64,000 nucleotides of DNA from positions 2,633,501 through 2,697,500 of the forward strand of contig VCAZ01000035.1 in assembly GCA_005784505.1 (NCBI GenBank). The letters are read 5' to 3'. Below, piece after piece: positions 22,844 through 63,375 of the stretch (position 1 is its first letter; every line of letters starts with the position of its first letter). This DNA is from Bagarius yarrelli (Eukaryota; Chordata; Actinopteri; Siluriformes; Sisoridae). The position numbers and the translations under genes were made by a program. The notes beneath the pieces were generated by a model that saw only the letters and a program-made list of their open reading frames with translations, ran no database searches and was not told the origin of the DNA.

Positions 22844-25800
22844 CTAAAACACACAGAAAGAAATCTATTGTAATGCTTTAAGCTGTGTTTAATAAATAGG
22901 TTAACATGACAGGTTTTTTTTTTTTTTTTATTTCTATGACAATTTATTTATTTAGCACAATTAATTACAACTTCACTTGACCGATGTGCTTTCAGACAAG
23001 TCACAGACAACAAACATACAGAGCTCCTATATCCATATGATATAAATAATGAAAATGTCTTTAGTCTGGAAGAAGCTTGTCCAAAGCCTGGGGGCAACAA
23101 CACAAAAAGCACGATCACCCCTATTGGGAGCCAACTTCCTGCTATTGAGGACGTCTACGGGAAGTGGTATCTGCATACGACGCGCAGCATTGTTAAAGAC
23201 ACCTCTCACCCCGCACTAGACTGTTTTCTCTCCTACCCTCAGAGAAAAGGTTCGAGAGTTACCCCACAGTGATCTTCCTAGTCGAATCAACTTCACCAAC
23301 CCCCCCCTACACACCAAAATTTCCCACACACACACACTGATAAAGCCGTCAGTACTGTAACATATTTCTAAATACATCCTCTGTACATTCATCTGTATAG
23401 TCTGGGTATAGACTGTATAATAATATCTGTATAATCCAGTGGCGGGCGGTGCATTTGCTACCTGGGCCTTCAGTGGGGATTTACACCTCTTAATACCACC
23501 ACTATCACATTGCAATTATAGAAACCACCAATACTATACAAAAACGCAATATAACACGGGGTGGCATTACAGACAGAGAGAGACATTTCACATATTAAGG
23601 GTGAATATTATTTTCATTAAAGCATGAACACAACTCCAAACCTTTTTTGGAATCAATATTTATCAAATAACATCACAAAAACATAAAAACAAACAATTTT
23701 AATAAAATATCTAATAAATTTAAGGTTGTTGGTCGGCGTTACAGTTCATCGGAACTGGTCTGGAAGTGACAAACTCTTTTCCCGAACTGAGACAAGCTAG
23801 TTCGGGGTTAGCCGAACTCTCCTCACGATGTCTAACTTTTCCAAAAAAGTCCGCCTTAAAAATGTATTTTTAAGGAATGTCCGAGACCAACTTTCTCCTC
23901 CTCCGTCAGCCATTGTGGCGGTAAAAATTCTATTTCAACAGAAGTTCAGAGGACAGACTACATTGTGAATACATGCTAACTACATTTATTGCCCCATAAC
24001 TATGTGCAATGACAATAAAAGAAAATCTAATCTAATGTAATCTGAGGGAAGTGGGAGCGCAGTGGTTAAGGTGTTGGACTGCTAATTAGAAGATTGAGGT
24101 TTGATTCCCAGCCTCACCAAGTTACCACTGCTGAGCTTCTGGCAAGGCCCTCAACCCCCAATTGCTCAGATGTATAAAAGAAGGTAAATGTATGTCACTC
24201 TGGATAAGGGCGTCTGCCAAATGATGTAAATGTAATCTAATCTAATCCTTTACAGTAGGCCTTGACTTGGAGTAAACAACAGATCCTGAATTGGAAGAAA
24301 ACATTATTAACAAACTCACCTTTAATTCCTTCTTGTAATTAGATAGTAATACATTTTTTTGTACATCAATGCATTTTAAATAAAACTACGCATGACACAA
24401 AATTGCCTTTATGAATAACGGTAGCATGGTATCTTAGTGGTTTCAGGTTCGAAACCTGGTTTCAGGTTCGATTCCCCTGCAGGGGTCTTTCTGTGTGGAG
24501 TTTGCATGTTCTCCCAGTGTTTGTGTGGGTTTACTCCGGGTTCTCCGGTTTCCTCCCACAGTCCAAAAACATGTATGTTAAATTGATTTGTGAGTCTAAA
24601 TTGCCCATAGGAGTGAGTGTGAGTGTGTGTGTGTCCCTGTGATGGACTGGTGACCTGTCCAGGTTGTCCCCCTCCTGCCTTTTGCGGCTTTGGGATAGAC
24701 TCCAGCAGATCCCTGTGACCCCGAATTAGGTATATAAGTATAGAAGATGAATGAGAAAAGGTATTTTATTTTATTAACCTATGATTAAATGCTGCACAGA
24801 TAGTTTTAACCCTCCAGTAGAGGGCAGCAAAACCCCTCAGTTGCTCAGAGTAGCTCATCTACACGCACGCAGACGTGGTGCACAAAGAAAACCCAGTTCT
24901 GACCACATTAGTTTCACTAGGTGGCATCTCTCAATTGAAATGAAGCTTTTGCATTCGGACAGCAGTTTAATAAACGTGATGAAATTCATGATCAGTGGTG
25001 TTTTTTGTCAGATCCTTAATCATCTAGCATCAGTTTCCGTCAAATAAAGAAACAATAATCATAAATGAGTCAATGAAACTCATATTCAACACTATCAATA
25101 CATTTTAACATTTCAGCACAGGGTTGCCTGGAAGTTTGTAAAACATATCGAATTTCCTATATTTTTTACATAAAAATGACCAAAAAAACATCGTCAGATG
25201 TTTCACACACAAGTCCTAAGAGAAAGACTAAGTAGACTCAATCAAACAAATTTAATTCATTGTTCTTCTATTTAAGGATCTAATGGTGCATACAGTATCT
25301 GTAAATAGTATGTCAACATCTAGAGTTAACTACTTATTTAAAGGACAAATGAAAAGAAGTTCTAAAGGGTGCACACATTTATAAGCACCTAATGGTATAC
25401 AACAGAAATGCAACTGCTCATGCACTTTCTTCTACAACACCTAGTCACATGATGGTCATTGATTCATTAATCCTTGGCAGGCGCTTTATCCTGGTCAGAT
25501 TTGCAGTGGAAGTGGAGTCTCAGCTACGAAGACCGGGTGTGATGTAGGAACACAGCCTAGATGCCACCCACCAGTTACACGCCATGGCCAGCCAACCATA
25601 GCAGTATGTTCACAAGAGCATGCGAAATTCCACACAGACTGTAACCCGTGCACAGATCTGACCAGGGCCGCTGGTGCTGTAAGACAGCTAAGCTGTTTTG
25701 CTGAATAACTGTGCCACTTCTACCATCGCCCCCCCCCCCCCTTTTGCAAAATGAAAAAAAAAACAAGCCGAACAGAATTCTAGAAATGTACAGTCGTCGT

Positions 25801-27988
25801 GTTAGTTTGCTTATACGTTAAACAAGAGCAGTACACAAGTAAATCGTTCGTATAGACCATAAGCAACCCAACAGTGTGCACATTATAACCCCTTATACCC
25901 CCTCCCTTATAACTATGACCCTTCCTAGGGTTCCCAGTTTAACAATCACTGCATCACATCATATTGTGCCGTGCAATATGTAGCGGCTTTATTCATGAAC
26001 CGTAGCGTTCGCTATAGTAGCACTGTAGGTTAGCCTGCAGGATTGACGTCCTACCCTGTTTGGAAATAGTTCAATATGGATACACACACTATACCTATAA
26101 AACCTATACCTATAAAAATATGGCAAGCAACAGTGGTGCAAACTCTTTCTATAGCTCAAGGCAGCCTGTCACGTCGATCACGTCAAAACTAAATGATCTA
26201 GAAATCTGGATTCATTTGGGTTAAATAACCCGACCCTTAACATGACTCAGGATATACAAATCTGATTCATTTACTCAGATCAGTCAAGTTAGTTATCTTG
26301 TTGCTAACGGCAACACAGTTACAGCCAACTGTAGGAACGAATGGCTGACTGACTTGTTTAGGAAATTTACTGCACGGTTCGAAACATAGAAGACTCAAAA
26401 TTGCTGGTACTGATTCATCTGATTCGTCTGAACCGTAGGATTTAGCAGTTCCGTCAGACTTACATTGATCTCTTTTTTTTATACAACTGAGCAATTGTGG
26501 GTTAAGGGCCTTGCTCAGGGGCCCAGCAGTGAGTGTGTGTGTGTGTGTGTGAGAGAGAAAGAGAGAGAGAGAGGGAGAGATTCATGTGTCCACAGATCTG
26601 GTAGACTTTAGAGATTCAGTTGGTGCCCTTTTTTTAAAAAGGACCATGGCAAAAGCGGTCTAAGCCCCACTGACTCATGTGACTCAAATGATTCATAAGA
26701 ATCAAATCTGTTCAATTATTGATTTAGAAGGATTCATTAATTCATTCATTTATCTTTTATACCCACTTATTCCCTGGTATATATGGAGCCTATCCCAGCA
26801 GTCTCTGTAAGGGCACCGGGGTAAACCCTGGACAGGTCTCAGAATGATTCAAATCTGTAAGTGGTTTTGGATATCTCATCTCTACAATGATCTGCCCATC
26901 AGAAAACTGGTGATTTCATAGGTAATTTAATTTAGATAAACAACAACATGGTCATTCTGGGTTGAAATAAAATCAGTGAGCAGGACCTGGAAATTTGGAA
27001 TGACCCTGGGGTCCCAGTTTGAACTTAATTAGTCTGAGTGGGGCATTAGAGTTTGAGAAACCACATCATTTTTTTAAAGCATGTGATTCCAATATTGAAA
27101 TCTTGTAACGTTTATCTCTAACGTCATTAACAAAGTTAGGTGTATGTTAGTCTATGCAAACCTACTGACTTGAAGTAGTAGAAGTTTAAACAATTATTGT
27201 AAGATGTTTTAATTGGAATGATTAAATATAAATTCTATCCAAGTTTTAAAACCAATACAGTCCATAACAGGGCCACACACACACACACACACTCACTCCT
27301 ATGGGCAGTTTACTATCACCAAACAATCTAACATACATGTTTTTGGACTGTGGGAGAAAACCGGAGAACCTGGAGTAAACCCAAACAAGCACGGGGAAAG
27401 CATGCAAACTCCACACAAAGAGACCGCTGGCTGGGAATTGAACCCGGGAACTGGCTGCCGTGAGGCAACAGTGCTAACTGGTAAGCCACCGGCCACCGTG
27501 CTGCCCAAAATATAATGTAATAATACACACTATTATAATGTAATAATACACCATAATACAATTAAATGGATGTAATTGTATGTGACATATATTAAAGTGT
27601 GTATTTTTACATCAACAGTAGGTTAGGGTGTTAGAGTGTGTAAGAGAAACCTGTAATGAAGAAAAAAAAAACCCCAGTGAATCCAGTCTACCTGTTTGCA
27701 GGGCTTGCATCTCTTTCAAGGAGTTAACTTCCTGCCATAGTTTATCAATTTGTGCCTTTATGCCATTTTCTTCGTCCCATTCAGATAGAAACAGAATCAA
27801 CAGATGAAATTAGTCACACCGTATATAATCATAATTAAATAAATAAACAGAAATAATAATAATCATATGCTTCTAAAAAACTTACCTTGACCTACAACAG
27901 CTTTCCTGGAGCGGCTAGGACGAGCGTGTCCATGATGAAGCAAAGTGCAAGACAACAGGATAAGAAGAAACATGTGGGAAAAAGCCAT
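22446..27988 (-). CDS. clec3a: CLEC3A, secreted C-type lectin domain protein (tetranectin family)
   Basis: Three coding exons on the minus strand, 27886-27988, 27692-27769 and 22446-22843, join in phase to 192 aa plus stop, close to human CLEC3A at 197 aa. Residues 1-22 or so are a signal peptide (MAFSHMFLLILLSCTLLHHG). A basic segment RPSRSRK follows, then the short coiled coil IDKLWQEVNSLKEMQALQ that trimerises tetranectin-type lectins, then a C-type lectin domain (VCLRGIKSHKKCYLV, FWIGVTD, GGKRESC, KWHDEVC, RRYICEYLIP). Cysteines fit the long-form CTLD disulphides. CLEC3A is a cartilage extracellular-matrix protein. CLEC3B (tetranectin) is the main alternative; the HKKCYL and RRYICE blocks and the VAT1L neighbour favour CLEC3A. 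Confidence 0.92.
23437..23940 (+). mobile_element. TE copy 1 of an inverted pair flanking CLEC3A exons 1-2
   Basis: Contains ccagtggcgggcggtgcatt, acacggggtggcattacaga, aagggtgaatattattttca, ggtctggaagtgacaaactc and ccgccttaaaaatgtatttt. All occur in inverted order and orientation at 28810-29310. Confidence 0.8.
24050..24245 (+). mobile_element. SINE family A, full length
   Basis: Complete copy from gaagtgggagcgcagtggtt to gtctgccaaatgatgtaaat. Both ends are bounded by atctaatctaat-like sequence, which may be a target duplication or part of the host LINE tail. Confidence 0.88.
24425..24755 (+). mobile_element. tRNA-SINE with L2-like 3' tail (family C)
   Basis: Contains ctgcaggggtctttctgtgt, gtttgcatgttctcccagtg, gtttcctcccacagtccaaa and gacctgtccaggttgtcccc, the widely shared L2-type tail of fish retroposons. 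It ends near aggtatataagtatagaaga. Confidence 0.85.
25455..25735 (-). mobile_element. L2-type retroposon tail
   Basis: Antisense copy with gcgctttatcctggtcagat, acagcctagatgccacccac and gaaattccacacagactgta. A run of C closes it at 25730-25740. Confidence 0.65.
26475..26580. repeat. SINE A fragment with GT and GA microsatellites
   Basis: A minus-strand SINE middle (gggttaagggccttgctcag) runs into (GT)n at 26530-26550 and (GA)n at 26551-26578. Confidence 0.75.
26735..26850 (-). mobile_element. family C / L2 tail fragment
   Basis: Recognised by cattcatttatcttttatac, then agcctatcccagcagtctct and aaaccctggacaggtctcag. Confidence 0.6.
27275..27515 (-). mobile_element. family C retroposon with (CA)n
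   Basis: Antisense copy containing acatgtttttggactgtggg, gaaagcatgcaaactccaca and gggaattgaacccgggaact, ending at gccaccgtgctgccc. It starts with a CA run at 27275-27292. Confidence 0.82.
27692..27769 (-). CDS. clec3a: CLEC3A exon 2 (coiled coil)
   Basis: Encodes (E)NGIKAQIDKLWQEVNSL and then KEMQALQT, matching the heptad segment of the family. The donor is GTAGAC. The acceptor is taken as GACGAAG, a weak site with a purine before AG. Intron 1 is 116 bp. Confidence 0.83.
27886..27988 (-). CDS. clec3a: CLEC3A exon 1 (signal peptide)
   Basis: 34 codons plus one base: hydrophobic signal peptide MAFSHMFLLILLSCTLLHHG, then HARPSRSRKAVVGQ. The donor is GTAAG. The ATG at 27988 is the first in frame and begins a good signal sequence. 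Confidence 0.9.
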
Positions 27989-28039
27989 GTCTTCGGCGGG
28001 AAAGCAGGCAGCTCACACAGAGGCAAGTACTAGAAGCTT

Positions 28040-28200
28040 CTGAGAGAGCAGGCAGCTTACAAAATACACACCAGCGCTCCACATCTTATTGGCTGAAAAG
28101 TTGAGTTCGAGTGTGAGCTCCAAAAACAAGGACATCGCATACCAGAGGTGCTGTAAACAACCAGTTCTCTGTGTTCAGCCATTTATAAATATTTACCTGG
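28040..28200 (-). promoter_or_regulatory. candidate CLEC3A promoter
   Basis: Upstream of the CLEC3A start. An inverted CCAAT box (plus cttattggctg near 28085-28095) lies about 100 nt before the ATG, with a TATTTT-like box about 25 nt closer. A second palindromic tttataaat is near 28181. The start site cannot be fixed. Confidence 0.35.
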
Positions 28201-28809
28201 GCTAGCTCGTTTCCTCTAGTCGGCAGACAACAAGCCACCTCAGTGTCATAGGACATTCGGTACAGATTAAATCTCTTTCAGCGTTTGGGCCACATAATTA
28301 AGGGATTCGTCAAAATAAAAAAAGGCCAAGATTTAAATTAATTGCTTTTGGATATTAGACTAATAATATATCATAATATAATATTACAACATAATATCAG
28401 TGGTGGTTCAGTAAGTCCTTCTCTGCTGCCTAAAGACTATCAGAATCACTGACCTACATTTACAACCTAAATTCTAATATTTGTTCCATTAAATTGTATT
28501 AATTTATTCCTAACAGTTTATTCTCTTCATTTCCAATTCAATTTCAGTTTCTATGTGCTGCCATGTTAATCTAATCTACCCAAAGTCTTCAGAATCAGCA
28601 GTGCTGCCCATGGAACCTGAACTATATTAGCAGTGGCAGATTGATCATTGGTTCTATACCCAATCAGATTTTTAAATGCGACTTTCAGCGCCCGCTAGCT
28701 GGTCCACAATGATGTCAGCATTTTTCTGCCCTTTGATTGGTTCATTAGAGTAAAACTGTTACAGCCTAGCACAGACTTTAAGCAAAACATACCTGTACAA
28801 TTTGATTAG

Positions 28810-29310
28810 AATGTTCACGCCCACAATGGCTGCCGCAGGAGGAGAAATTAACTTGGTCTCGGACAAACTTGAAAATATGTTTTTAAGGCGGATTTTTCCG
28901 GAAAAGTTAGACATTGTGAGGAAAGTTTAGTTAACCCTAGTTAACTAGCTTGTCTCAGCCTGGTAACGAGTTTATTCGCCACTTCCAGACCAGTGCCGCC
29001 GTCCAGTAACACTGACTTTAAATGTATTATATATTTTATATAACTTTCTGTGTTTTTTTTGATATATTAATATTAGGATAAATATTGATTCTGAACTGCT
29101 CCAGATGTTGTATGTGGTACAGTTGTGGTTGTAGTGTAGAGGTTTGGAGTTGTTTGTTAACGTGTTTCTTACTTTAATGAAAATAGTTTTCACCCTCAAC
29201 AAGTGAAATGTCTTTTTCTCTGTTATGCCACGCCGTGTTATATAGTGTTTTTGTTTAGTAATAGTGGTGGTATTAAGTGGTGTATCGGTCGGGTAAATCC
29301 CCACTGAAGG
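28810..29310 (-). mobile_element. TE copy 2 of an inverted pair
   Basis: Carries the reverse complements of the blocks in 23437-23940: cacaatggctgccgc, ttaaggcggatttttccgga, gtctcagcctggtaacgagt, gttttcaccctcaacaagtg and aatccccactgaaggtaccc. The family is not identified. Confidence 0.8.
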
Positions 29311-29534
29311 TACCCTATCCTAATTTCTAAACTCATTTTAAAAAAAGTGGGAAAATATACCACATAAACATGTTTATTTATATAGTACATTTCATACACA
29401 CTGGTAATTCAAACAAAACATTTAACCCGTGAAAGCAAATGGGTAAAAGTATAAGTTTTATTTTCACTGCTTCTTCCCGCTACTCTGTTTTTTGTTTCAT
29501 TTGCTTTCCTTTTAAAGTAAAAAAGAAACAGAAA

Positions 29535-29905
29535 ATTTACATTTACAGCATTTGGCAGACGTCCTTATCCAGAGCCACTTACATATCTCTTCTTATTCTT
29601 ATACATCTAAACACTTCAGGGTTAAGAGTCTTGGTTCAGGGTGCTGGAAATCAAACCCCGTCTTTCTGGTATCAGTCCAACACCTTAATGACTAAGCCAC
29701 CACTTTCCACCAATTGAATTGACCTATACCTTTACTGCATTTGGCAGACACCATTATTTAGAGCGACTTACATTTATCCCATCTATCTGAGCAATTTGGG
29801 GTTGGAAGCTTTGGCTCGGGGGCCCGGCGGTGATGGCTTGGTGGAGCTGGGACTCAAACCCACGATCTTAGTGTTGGTAGTCCAACACCTTACACGTCAG
29901 ACATT
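29535..29905 (-). mobile_element. two SINE family A copies
   Basis: Antisense copies at 29535-29705 (tttacatttacagcatttgg, ctgctgctttccacc-like end) and 29735-29895 (actgcatttggcagacacca, gacttacatttatcccatct, ctgggactcaaacccacgat). Confidence 0.82.
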
Positions 29906-30049
29906 TTGCCTCTGTGTTGACCCTGGTCTACATTCCACGCATGAACTGCACAAGAGTTACTGTAGCTTCAGGCTGTGCACCTGTAAATCGTTTATAGATT
30001 TTTTAAGTCGTCCTTGTTGCTTTTATAGTTTTTTGATTCCATCCTACTT

Positions 30050-30245
30050 CCAAAAAAATCACTTCCACCGGTTCCCCATGTGCTTCCAAGGACCTGCGGA
30101 TGTCTTCCACATACCAAAGTTTCGTCCTCCAGTCCCAAAACATGTCTTTCAGGTTGTGTACATCCGTTTGTAAAAGTGTCCTGTGATGGGTTGGCACCTT
30201 GTCCTGGACTTTGGAAGGATGGACAACTGGAAAGAATGAATAAGT
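30050..30245 (+). mobile_element. decayed L2-type tail
   Basis: Contains caaggacctgcggatgtctt, ccagtcccaaaacatgtctt, cctgtgatgggttggcacct and ggatggacaactggaaagaa, a recognisable but eroded fish L2-type 3' end. Confidence 0.6.
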
Positions 30246-31689
30246 CGGGCTTCTGATTTGTCCTACAGCTGTAAAATCATTAAAGGAGGAAGAGAGACAG
30301 GACACGAATGCTCTGAAGGTCTTTTTTTATTTCTGTAACTCTAAATTTATATGCACGACATAGTAAAAGCACCACCACTGACACTACATTAGAATATTAC
30401 ACTGTTTTATGCCTGACACGTTAATCAAACATGAAGAATTCGACTTTTTAAGGCATCGAGCGTTTACACACTTGAGACACTATAGGCAAAAAACGACAGG
30501 AAGAAAGCCTGGGTTCGAAATATCACATCAGATTATAGTGTTAGTATAGTGAAGTATAGTGTGTTACTGATAGTTATGAATTATTTATTCCGAGTTAGTT
30601 TATATTAAAAGTGTGATGAAGGTGAAAGAATAGTTTTCTGTTGTTTTTAATTATCAGAGACACATTTTGTAAGAGCTGACAGGCTGTGATAATGCAAACA
30701 AATCATTTATTTTCTTTTGAAATGATTTCGAATATATTTCCTTTTTTTATTTTATTTTATAATGATTTGTAAGTGATATATTTCTTTTTTGAGAATCCTC
30801 GAAATAACAAAACATTTTTCTCTTTCGGCTTGTTTTACTTTGTCTTTACCATAATATTATTCCTGCGATGTATATTTTTAAGGCTAAGAGACTATAAAAA
30901 TTAATTCACATTCATTTTAGATTTCCTTTTCCTTCCTTCCGTCCGTCCTTTCTTCCTCTCTTAAAATAACTTTACTTTTTTTTACACACATCTTTTTTTC
31001 TATCATTATTTTATTTCTGTTAAATATTTGAATTATACATAATGCCTGTTAAATTTTCCTTTCTTTGTTCCTTCCTTAAAGTGGAAATGCTGATCGAATT
31101 ATTTCTTTTACAATCTTTTTTCTTTTCCTTTCAAACTTTCTTTCTTCCGAACTTCCTTCCTTGCAAACTTCCTTTGAAACTTTCTTTCCTCCGAACTTCC
31201 CTCCTTTCAAACTTCCTTTCAATTTTTTTTCCTTTCAAACTTCCTTCCTTCCGACTTTTCTTTCAAACTTCCTTCCCTCTAAACTTCCTTTCATCCTTTC
31301 ATCCTTCACTAATGGTTTGTGCAATGATCTTTTTTGTTACTTTCTTACCTACTTTTTTTTAAAGATAAAATAAGAAAATAATTACATCGTTTCTCTTCAT
31401 CATCCTTTCAGTTACCCGCCTGAGGGAGACTAAAAATAAATACCCTTTTTTTTTTGGAAAAACTGTCTCTAAGGAAAGTCCAGACATTCTCTTTTCTCTC
31501 TTTTAACTGTTTCTAATTTTACTCAGTTGAAGTGGATTTAAAATGTTTTTAAAGAAGTCAATATGTTTAATTAGGATTGCACTAATATCAGTTTACCTAA
31601 AGTCACATCTTATTTTAAACGTCAGTATATGTAAACAGGCACAAAGCAGGATTTAGTAAGAAGATATTAAGAGGGACAGATTGAGTTAC

Positions 31690-32085
31690 AGATTAAGGCG
31701 CAGTACAGGTACCGGTACAGATACAGTATGCAAAGAAGTGCTGGTAGAGGCACAGATACAGGTACAGTTATAGATACAGTTACAGGTGCCGTTTAAGTTA
31801 CAGGTATAAATAGAGGTGCAGTTACAGGTACAGTTTAAGATACAGGTATAGATAGAGGTGCAGTTACAGGTATAGGTATAGATAGAGGTGCAGTTACAGG
31901 TACAGTTTAAGATACAGGTATAGATAGAGGTGCAGTTACAGGTATAGGTATAGATAGAGGTGCAGTTACAGGTATAGATAGAGGTGCATTAACAGGTGCA
32001 GTTACAGGTAGAGGTGCAGATACAGTTAGGAGTACAGGTATAGGTGCAGTTACAGGTACAGGCAGAAGTACAGGTACAGTCACAG
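31690..32085 (+). repeat. hexamer-based minisatellite (caggta/caggtg/cagtta)
   Basis: Degenerate tandem array with repeated ggtatagatagaggtgcag and ttacaggtacagtttaag blocks that give higher-order units of about 24-48 bp. Confidence 0.85.
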
Positions 32086-32154
32086 TTTTCTCTACACATG
32101 TTACAGTCTTGCAAAAATATACTTATTTCAGCACAGGCACCAGAGTGTAAACAC

Positions 32155-32170
32155 AGCACAGAAGCGCACA

Positions 32171-32201
<31 letters not shown>

Positions 32202-32281
32202 CGAATTACAAAAGCCAATTGAATCTGGAACTCACAGGCACTGCTTTAATTCTACGCTGTTTAATTCTGCTTTCTTTTTTA

Positions 32282-32320
<39 letters not shown>

Positions 32321-32325
32321 TTCTG
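32155..32325. repeat. (CA)n and (TTTC)n microsatellites
   Basis: CA run at about 32163-32201 and TTTC run at 32277-32322. Confidence 0.95.
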
Positions 32326-32844
32326 GTATAAATATTTTAATTATACATAAAGCCTATAAAAATTAATAAACTTCCTTCTTTCTTTCCTTCCTTCCTTTCA
32401 AACTTCCTTTCTTCCGAACTTCCTTTCTTCCGAACCTCCTTTTTAAACTTCCTTCCTTTCTTCCTTCCTTCCGAACCTCCTTTCGTACTTCCTTTCTTAC
32501 GAACTTCCTTTTCTTTCTTTCTTTAATTTCTGTTGTAAATATTTTAATTACACATAATGCCTTCTATCCATCTATCCGTCCATCCATCCTTCCTTCCAAA
32601 CTTCCCTCCGATCTTCTTTACGAACCTCCTTCCTTTACTGATTGTCTTTTTGTTACTTTATTACCTTCTTTTTTTTTAAAGAGAAACAATTACATGTTCC
32701 GAACTTCCTTCCGAACTTTTTGTCGAACTTCCTTCCTCCCTCCCTTCCTTACGAACTTCTGAAAATTTCCTTAGTCACTAGCAGAGCAGAACTGCACGCC
32801 ACATGTTCTACACACCCACAGACATGAAAAGAAAAAGTGCACAA

Positions 32845-32875
<31 letters not shown>

Positions 32876-33057
32876 TACACACTGTCAAAAACACTGCAAC
32901 ACATCAGCACGGGGCTGGAAATGGCACTTGAGTTGGCAAGAAGAATATTTTCAGACGCACTACAGTCAGACACTCAAACACTTCAGTACAGTGTGAAGGG
33001 CAACACAGGACACTCGTCCCCTCATCTCCCTCCTTCCCCCGGGCTCGTCACCCGACT

Positions 33058-61358
<28,301 letters not shown>

Positions 61359-61530
61359 CTCTGCCGGTCTAACGGTCCTCGCGATGCTCCTCTAGCAGCA
61401 GCTCTGACTTCAGCTCTGCCTGGATTGGGCTATTAGGAGGTTTACGGTAGTCTCAGCAGATACCGTAAAACATGGAACAGATTCACTATTCAAATATTTC
61501 CCTCGTAATCTACTGCTTTTGTAGGAACTT

Positions 61531-61540
<10 letters not shown>
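61359..61540 (-). promoter_or_regulatory. candidate VAT1L 5' UTR / core promoter
   Basis: Directly upstream of the VAT1L ATG. An inverted CCAAT box (plus attgg at 61423-61427) lies about 65 nt before the ATG. The region then becomes a (CA)n run at 61538-61588, so the promoter-like unique part is short. Confidence 0.4.

Positions 61541-61588
<48 letters not shown>
61538..61588. repeat. (CA)n microsatellite
   Basis: About 50 bp of pure CA repeat. Confidence 0.97.
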
Positions 61589-61591
<3 letters not shown>

Positions 61592-61609
61592 AAGGCCCTT
61601 AACCCCTGT

Positions 61610-61610
<1 letters not shown>

Positions 61611-61684
<74 letters not shown>

Positions 61685-61686
61685 TT
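61611..61686. repeat. (CTAT)n/(GATA)n perfect palindrome
   Basis: About 37 bp of CTAT repeat meets about 36 bp of its inverse at tctaga (61647-61652), forming a nearly perfect hairpin with almost no loop. Confidence 0.95.
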
Positions 61687-61714
61687 ATATCTATTTATCT
61701 ATATGGATAGATAG

Positions 61715-62310
<596 letters not shown>

Positions 62311-62804
62311 CCCATCCCCACCTCTGCATCATTGTCTGGTGTTTTTTTAGTCAGTTAACTTCTGTCAGGTCTGCTGTTACAGATATTTTATCAACACATC
62401 CATAGCTGTTCGTGCTATGGTTACGGTATGTATCCTCGTGTTTAGCTAAGTTCTGTATAATAATATTTTTTATTTGTGTAGATAAAATCTATAAAAGAGT
62501 TCATAGTTATAGTTATCGCTAGCTTCCCAGAGTCCAGCTAACCCTGACAAATAAAGAACAAAAGCGTTCGGGTTGCAATGGAAGGTTGGACTTTATGTCT
62601 ATGATCATGTCTAATCATTTCAGTGTTAGTAAGATGATCCTTAAATTGAATCCATGAAATGTCGCAATAAAATGCTGCCGGTCTGCGCATTCCCTCCAGA
62701 AATGCAATCTTGAGCAACAACGATAATGAGAAATTTATTCCCAATGCAATTTCTGTGATTCAGTCATTTATTTTGTGCTATCAGTTAATTTACCACTCAG
62801 AGCA

Positions 62805-63375
62805 ATCATAGCTGTCTCACCACTGTCTCTAAACCATACATCATAGCTGTCTCACTTGTCTCACCACTGTCTCTAAACCATACATCATAGCTGTCTCACC
62901 ACTGTCTCTAAACCATACATCATAGCTGGTCTCACCACTGTCTCTAAACCATACATCATAGCTGTCTCACCACTGTCTCTAAACCATACATCATAGCTGT
63001 CTCACCACTGTCTCTAAACCATACATCATAGCTGTCTCACCACTGTCTCTAAACCATACATCATAGCTGTCTCACCACTGTCTCTAAACCATACATCATA
63101 GCTGTCTCACCCTTGTCTCTAAACCCATACATCATAGCTGTCTCACCACTGTCTCTAAACCATACATCATAGCTGGTCTCACCACTGTCTCTAAACCATA
63201 CATCATAGCTGGTCTCACCACTGTCTCTAAACCATACATCATAGCTGGTCTCACCACTGTCTCTAAACCATACATCATAGCTGGTCTCACCACTGTCTCT
63301 AAATGATACATCATAGCTGGTCTCACCACTGTCTCTAAATGATACATCATAGCTGGTCTCACCACTGTCTTCTCC
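62805..63375 (-). repeat. 36-bp minisatellite derived from LINE codons, array 2
   Basis: About 16 copies of the same 35-36 bp unit as at 40255-40855. Left copies lack one G (35 bp) and right copies have 36 bp. Two right-end units have aaatgata instead of aaaccata. On the minus strand its right flank reads CDRRTSGRIKEKTVVRPAMM, the upstream part of the LINE. Confidence 0.93.

Larger units (their letters stand above)
22844..27691 (-). other. CLEC3A intron 2 (4.8 kb)
   Basis: Filled largely with repeats: LINE tail pieces (23040-23330, and 23930-24050 ending in an atctaatctaat-like repeat), inverted TE copy 1 (23437-23940), SINE A (24050), and L2-type tails (24425, 25455, 26735, 27280). Stretches 24760-25450, 25760-26470 and 26860-27270 show no recognisable feature. 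Confidence 0.75.
28000..33057. other. intergenic region between CLEC3A and VAT1L
   Basis: No coding gene found. Contents: inverted TE copy 2 (28810), SINE A pair (29535-29900), decayed L2 tail (30050), pyrimidine-rich CTTCCTTTC-type repeats (30920-31320, 32365-32760), a hexamer-based array (31690-32085) and CA/TTTC runs. The part nearest 33057 must include the VAT1L 3' UTR, whose end could not be placed. 30250-30900 shows nothing recognisable. Confidence 0.75.
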
